Source: G963692885 sp964657395
GTDB lineage: Bacteria > Acidobacteriota > Terriglobia > Terriglobales > Acidobacteriaceae
Assembly: GCA_964657395.1 (NCBI GenBank)
Contig: CAZZUX010000004.1
Location: 24,627-88,626 of the forward strand
Direction of reading: 5' to 3'
Length of the DNA stretch: 64,000 nucleotides
Below the pieces are notes generated by a model. It worked only from the letters and a program-made list of their open reading frames with translations. It was not told the DNA's origin and made no database searches. The translations under genes were made by a program, and so were the position numbers. Of this stretch, positions 61,999-64,000 are shown piece after piece. Position 1 is the stretch's first letter. Each line of letters begins with the position of its first letter.

Positions 61999-62871
61999 AT
62001 GACCGCAGTCAGCAAACTCGGCCTGATCGCTGGCAACGGCCGCTTTCCTTTTCTCCTGCTCGATGCAGCCCGTTCCCGTGGCATCGACGTCGTCGTCGCC
62101 GCCATCAAGGAAGAAACCGATCCCGAGATGGAAGCCCGCGCCGCTGCCGACATTGGCATCACCGTGCACTGGCTCTCTCTCGGTGAACTGTCGAAGCTTA
62201 TCGACACCTTCCAAAAGGCCGGCGTCTCGCAAGCCGTGATGGCCGGCCAGGTGAAGCACAAGCAGATCTTCTCCAGCATCCGTCCCGATTGGCGCCTGGC
62301 CAAGCTGCTGCTGAACCTGCGTACCCGCAATACCGACATGCTGCTCGGCGCTGTCGCGAAAGTCCTCGGCGATGAAGGGATCGAGCTCATCTCCTCCACC
62401 GCCTACCTGGAACCCATGCTCGCCAGACCCGGCGTGCTCACCAAGCGCGCACCGAACGATGCGGAAGCCCAGGACATCGCCTATGGTCGGACCGTAGGCC
62501 TCGGCATCGCAGCCTTTGACATCGGTCAGACAGTGATCGTCGCCAGCCTGGCCTGCGTCGCTGTCGAAGCCATGGAAGGCACCGACGCTGCCATCGCCCG
62601 AGCCGGCGAACTGATGCAGACCATCGAAGGCACGGCATCCACACTCGAGCGTTCCCTCACCGTGGTGAAAGTCGCCAAACCGAAGCAGGATCTGCGCTTC
62701 GATGTACCCGTCATCGGCGTTGCAACCATCGAAGCAATGTGGCGCGCCAAGGCGACCTGCCTTGCCCTCGAAGCCGGGCGCACCCTGATCTTCGATCTCG
62801 ACCGCGTGCGCGAAGAAGCCGACGCCTGCGGCATCAGTATCTTCGTGGCTGAGTATCCCGCACAGCCTTAA
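61999..62871 (+). CDS. lpxI: UDP-2,3-diacylglucosamine pyrophosphatase LpxI
   Basis: 290 residues, DUF1009 family. N-terminal LGLIAGNGRFPFLLLDAARSRG, then a central VMAGQVKHKQIF and a C-terminal domain with the catalytic Asp235 in LRFDVPVIGVATIEAM. It converts UDP-2,3-diacylglucosamine to lipid X, replacing the LpxH of enterobacteria. It starts 2 nt after lpxA, so fabZ-lpxA-lpxI form one operon. Confidence 0.93.
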   Translation: MTAVSKLGLIAGNGRFPFLLLDAARSRGIDVVVAAIKEETDPEMEARAAADIGITVHWLSLGELSKLIDTFQKAGVSQAVMAGQVKHKQIFSSIRPDWRLAKLLLNLRTRNTDMLLGAVAKVLGDEGIELISSTAYLEPMLARPGVLTKRAPNDAEAQDIAYGRTVGLGIAAFDIGQTVIVASLACVAVEAMEGTDAAIARAGELMQTIEGTASTLERSLTVVKVAKPKQDLRFDVPVIGVATIEAMWRAKATCLALEAGRTLIFDLDRVREEADACGISIFVAEYPAQP

Positions 62872-63022
62872 TCCAGCCACCAAACAGCCGGGTTATGTCA
62901 CGCCGGATCGATATCGGCAAAGGTCCGGTGGTGGTGCGATCCCGGCCGGATAAGGTACAAAGGACTCTGAGCCATTTGCCGATCGGGCAGGCTCCACAGT
63001 TCACGGACCAGGGAGCTTCTGC

Positions 63023-63574
63023 ATGACAACTCTACGAATTTCTACTCTCGCGACTGCACTGCTGGCGATCGTTATGGCCGGCCTGTTTGCAGTACGCCAC
63101 TCGCAGGCTGATGAAACCATGCCGCAGGTTGGACAGACTGCGCCCACATTTACCCTGCCCTCGCAGGATGGCTCGCCCGTCAGCCTCGACCACTATCGTG
63201 GTAAGTGGGTCGTGCTGTACTTCTATCCGAAAGACCAGACACAAGGCTGCACGATCGAAGCGCACAACTTCCAGCAGGACCAGTCGAAGTTCGATGCCGC
63301 GCATGCAGTGATCCTTGGCGTCAGCGTGGATACCGTCGACAGCCACAAGGCCTTCTGCACCAAGGACGGTCTCACCTTCAAACTGCTCGCCGATCCTGAT
63401 AAGAAAGTCGTCAAGGCCTACGGTTCTGCGATGCCAGTGATCGGTATGGCGAAGCGCAACACTTTCCTGATCGATCCGAAAGGCAAGATCGTGAAGGTAT
63501 GGACAGGCGTCGATCCCTCGCACCATAGCCAGGAAGTACTCGACGAGTTAAAGATGCACGAGAAGAACGGCTAA
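63023..63574 (+). CDS. Periplasmic peroxiredoxin (Bcp/PrxQ-like)
   Basis: 183 residues with a signal sequence (LATALLAIVMAGLFAV) preceding APTFTLPSQDGSPVSLDHYRGKWVVLYFYPKDQTQGCTIEAHNF. The peroxidatic cysteine is in QGCTIE. The usual resolving cysteine five residues later (CTxEAC) is His here, so another Cys (KAFCTKDG) or an external thiol must resolve it. It would reduce peroxides in the periplasm. A terminator follows immediately. Confidence 0.88.
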   Translation: MTTLRISTLATALLAIVMAGLFAVRHSQADETMPQVGQTAPTFTLPSQDGSPVSLDHYRGKWVVLYFYPKDQTQGCTIEAHNFQQDQSKFDAAHAVILGVSVDTVDSHKAFCTKDGLTFKLLADPDKKVVKAYGSAMPVIGMAKRNTFLIDPKGKIVKVWTGVDPSHHSQEVLDELKMHEKNG

Positions 63575-63593
63575 AGTCTCTGGTAGTGACGAG

Positions 63594-63626
63594 AGCGGAG
63601 CAGGCCCCGGCGGCTGCTCCGCTTTT
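63594..63626 (+). terminator. Terminator of the peroxiredoxin gene
   Basis: AGCGGAGCAG-N10-CTGCTCCGCT followed by TTT, 20 nt after the stop codon: a perfect 10-bp stem. Confidence 0.8.
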
Positions 63627-63662
63627 CTGTTTTCGGAGCAACTTGCACCACCTGCAGACGCA

Positions 63663-63692
63663 AAAAAGCCCGGCTTTATGCCGGGCTCTTTT
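63663..63692. terminator. Terminator of the histone-like gene (probably bidirectional)
   Basis: AGCCCGGC-tttat-GCCGGGCT: an 8-bp stem. On the minus strand it is followed by TTTTT, and on the plus strand by CTTTT. Confidence 0.8.
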
Positions 63693-63718
63693 GCTTGCCT
63701 GAAACTAATGGTTGCCTG

Positions 63719-64000
63719 TTACTTGCTTGCCTTCTTTGCTGCCTTCTTCTTTGCAGGAGCCTTCTTTGCGGCTACCTTCTTGGTTGCGGTCTTCTTAGCC
63801 GGCGTCTTTTTTGCTGCCGTCTTCTTTGCAGGCGACTTCTTCTTCGCCGGCGCTTTCTTCGTTGCGGTCTTCTTCACTGCTGCCAATGTATTACCTCGTG
63901 TAGTAGATTTTTTGCTGCTGGCGCTTTTCGTTCCGGCTGCCTTTTTGGCAGCCTTACCGCCGCTCTTCGCGCCCTTCTTAGCGGCAGACTTGGTTGCGGC
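63719..64000 (-). CDS. Lys/Ala-rich histone H1-like protein, C-terminal part only
   Basis: Reading the minus strand from the right edge to a TAA at 63719 gives 93 residues of almost pure Lys, Ala, Thr, Pro and Ser with repeated KKxAAKK/APAKK units, ending KKAAKKASK. This is the composition of bacterial H1/Hc1-like nucleoid proteins, which bind and compact DNA through the basic tail. The 5' end lies beyond the window. A TTG at 63886 with GAGG upstream could be an internal start, which would make the proximal Lys/Ala-rich part a separate upstream segment; the continuous open frame argues against that. It is absent from most automated calls because it is cut by the edge. Confidence 0.8.
   Translation of the reverse strand, partial: AATKSAAKKGAKSGGKAAKKAAGTKSASSKKSTTRGNTLAAVKKTATKKAPAKKKSPAKKTAAKKTPAKKTATKKVAAKKAPAKKKAAKKASK

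Noticed and set aside
1..64000. tRNA, rRNA, insertion sequences, prophage or integrase genes
   Set aside because: Scanned by eye on both strands and none recognised; the only repeated sequences are gene paralogues and the peptide repeats.

Overview
The window reads as part of a draft chromosome of an Acidobacteriota soil bacterium, most likely class Terriglobia, family Acidobacteriaceae. The reasons are four very large TonB-dependent receptors of the Oar type, each with an N-terminal carboxypeptidase-regulatory-like domain; CRTAC1/ASPIC-UnbV and TPR partner proteins; a large secreted glycoside hydrolase set; an LpxA/LpxI lipid A pathway; and moderately GC-rich coding. No rRNA, tRNA, CRISPR array or transposase was seen. 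A run of ten Ns at 29441-29450 marks an assembly gap.

Layout. (1) 1-22.3 kb is a plant-polysaccharide region: the 5' end of a GH3 enzyme (cut by the left edge), a TPR protein with a CRTAC1 partner, an Oar-type receptor, a GH54 alpha-L-arabinofuranosidase with an unusual C-terminus, a GH38 alpha-mannosidase, a second receptor with a GH127 beta-L-arabinofuranosidase, then CHAD and DUF3050 proteins. Six 14-bp operator-like palindromes with a central CG (LacI/CcpA type) lie in three intergenic regions and suggest shared sugar-responsive control; no LacI gene is in the window. (2) 22.4-35.7 kb holds two more receptors, a seven-haem cytochrome c, a small lipoprotein, a TPR paralogue of the one at 0.6 kb, a secreted esterase and a secreted beta-propeller-like protein. 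(3) 35.8-39.9 kb is a stress cluster of three tandem-domain universal stress proteins (one broken by a frameshift) and a Crp/Fnr regulator, with two near-consensus TGTGA-N6-TCACA sites in its intergenic gaps. (4) 40.1-42.6 kb is an ECF sigma / zinc-finger anti-sigma / DUF3106 operon. (5) 42.8-51.7 kb holds proline dehydrogenase, a small Cys-rich protein, a GH16 glucanase, a GH55-like beta-helix protein, a probable outer-membrane protein, a LOV-domain (blue-light) histidine kinase, an HU/IHF protein and PgeF. (6) 52.3-54.2 kb is the most unusual locus: a secreted 98-residue protein made almost wholly of three copies of a Pro-rich repeat, translated from a leader whose 11-bp hairpin overlaps the Shine-Dalgarno sequence, followed by a seven-TM protein and a translationally coupled membrane-anchored protein, with no recognised homologues. 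(7) 54.3-58.5 kb has a membrane protein / winged-helix repressor / TPR operon with a palindrome over its promoter, a hydrolase-like protein with an EF-hand loop, and a B12-binding radical SAM enzyme. (8) 59-64 kb has an SDR, an unknown exported protein, fabZ-lpxA-lpxI, a periplasmic peroxiredoxin and the C-terminal part of a Lys/Ala-rich histone H1-like protein cut by the right edge.

How it fits together. The secreted hydrolases would release arabinose, xylose, mannose and glucan oligomers, and the Oar-type receptors are the likely outer-membrane importers. The Crp/Fnr-Usp block and the sigma/anti-sigma operon look like envelope and energy-stress modules. Family assignments come from reading protein motifs by eye; no database search was run.
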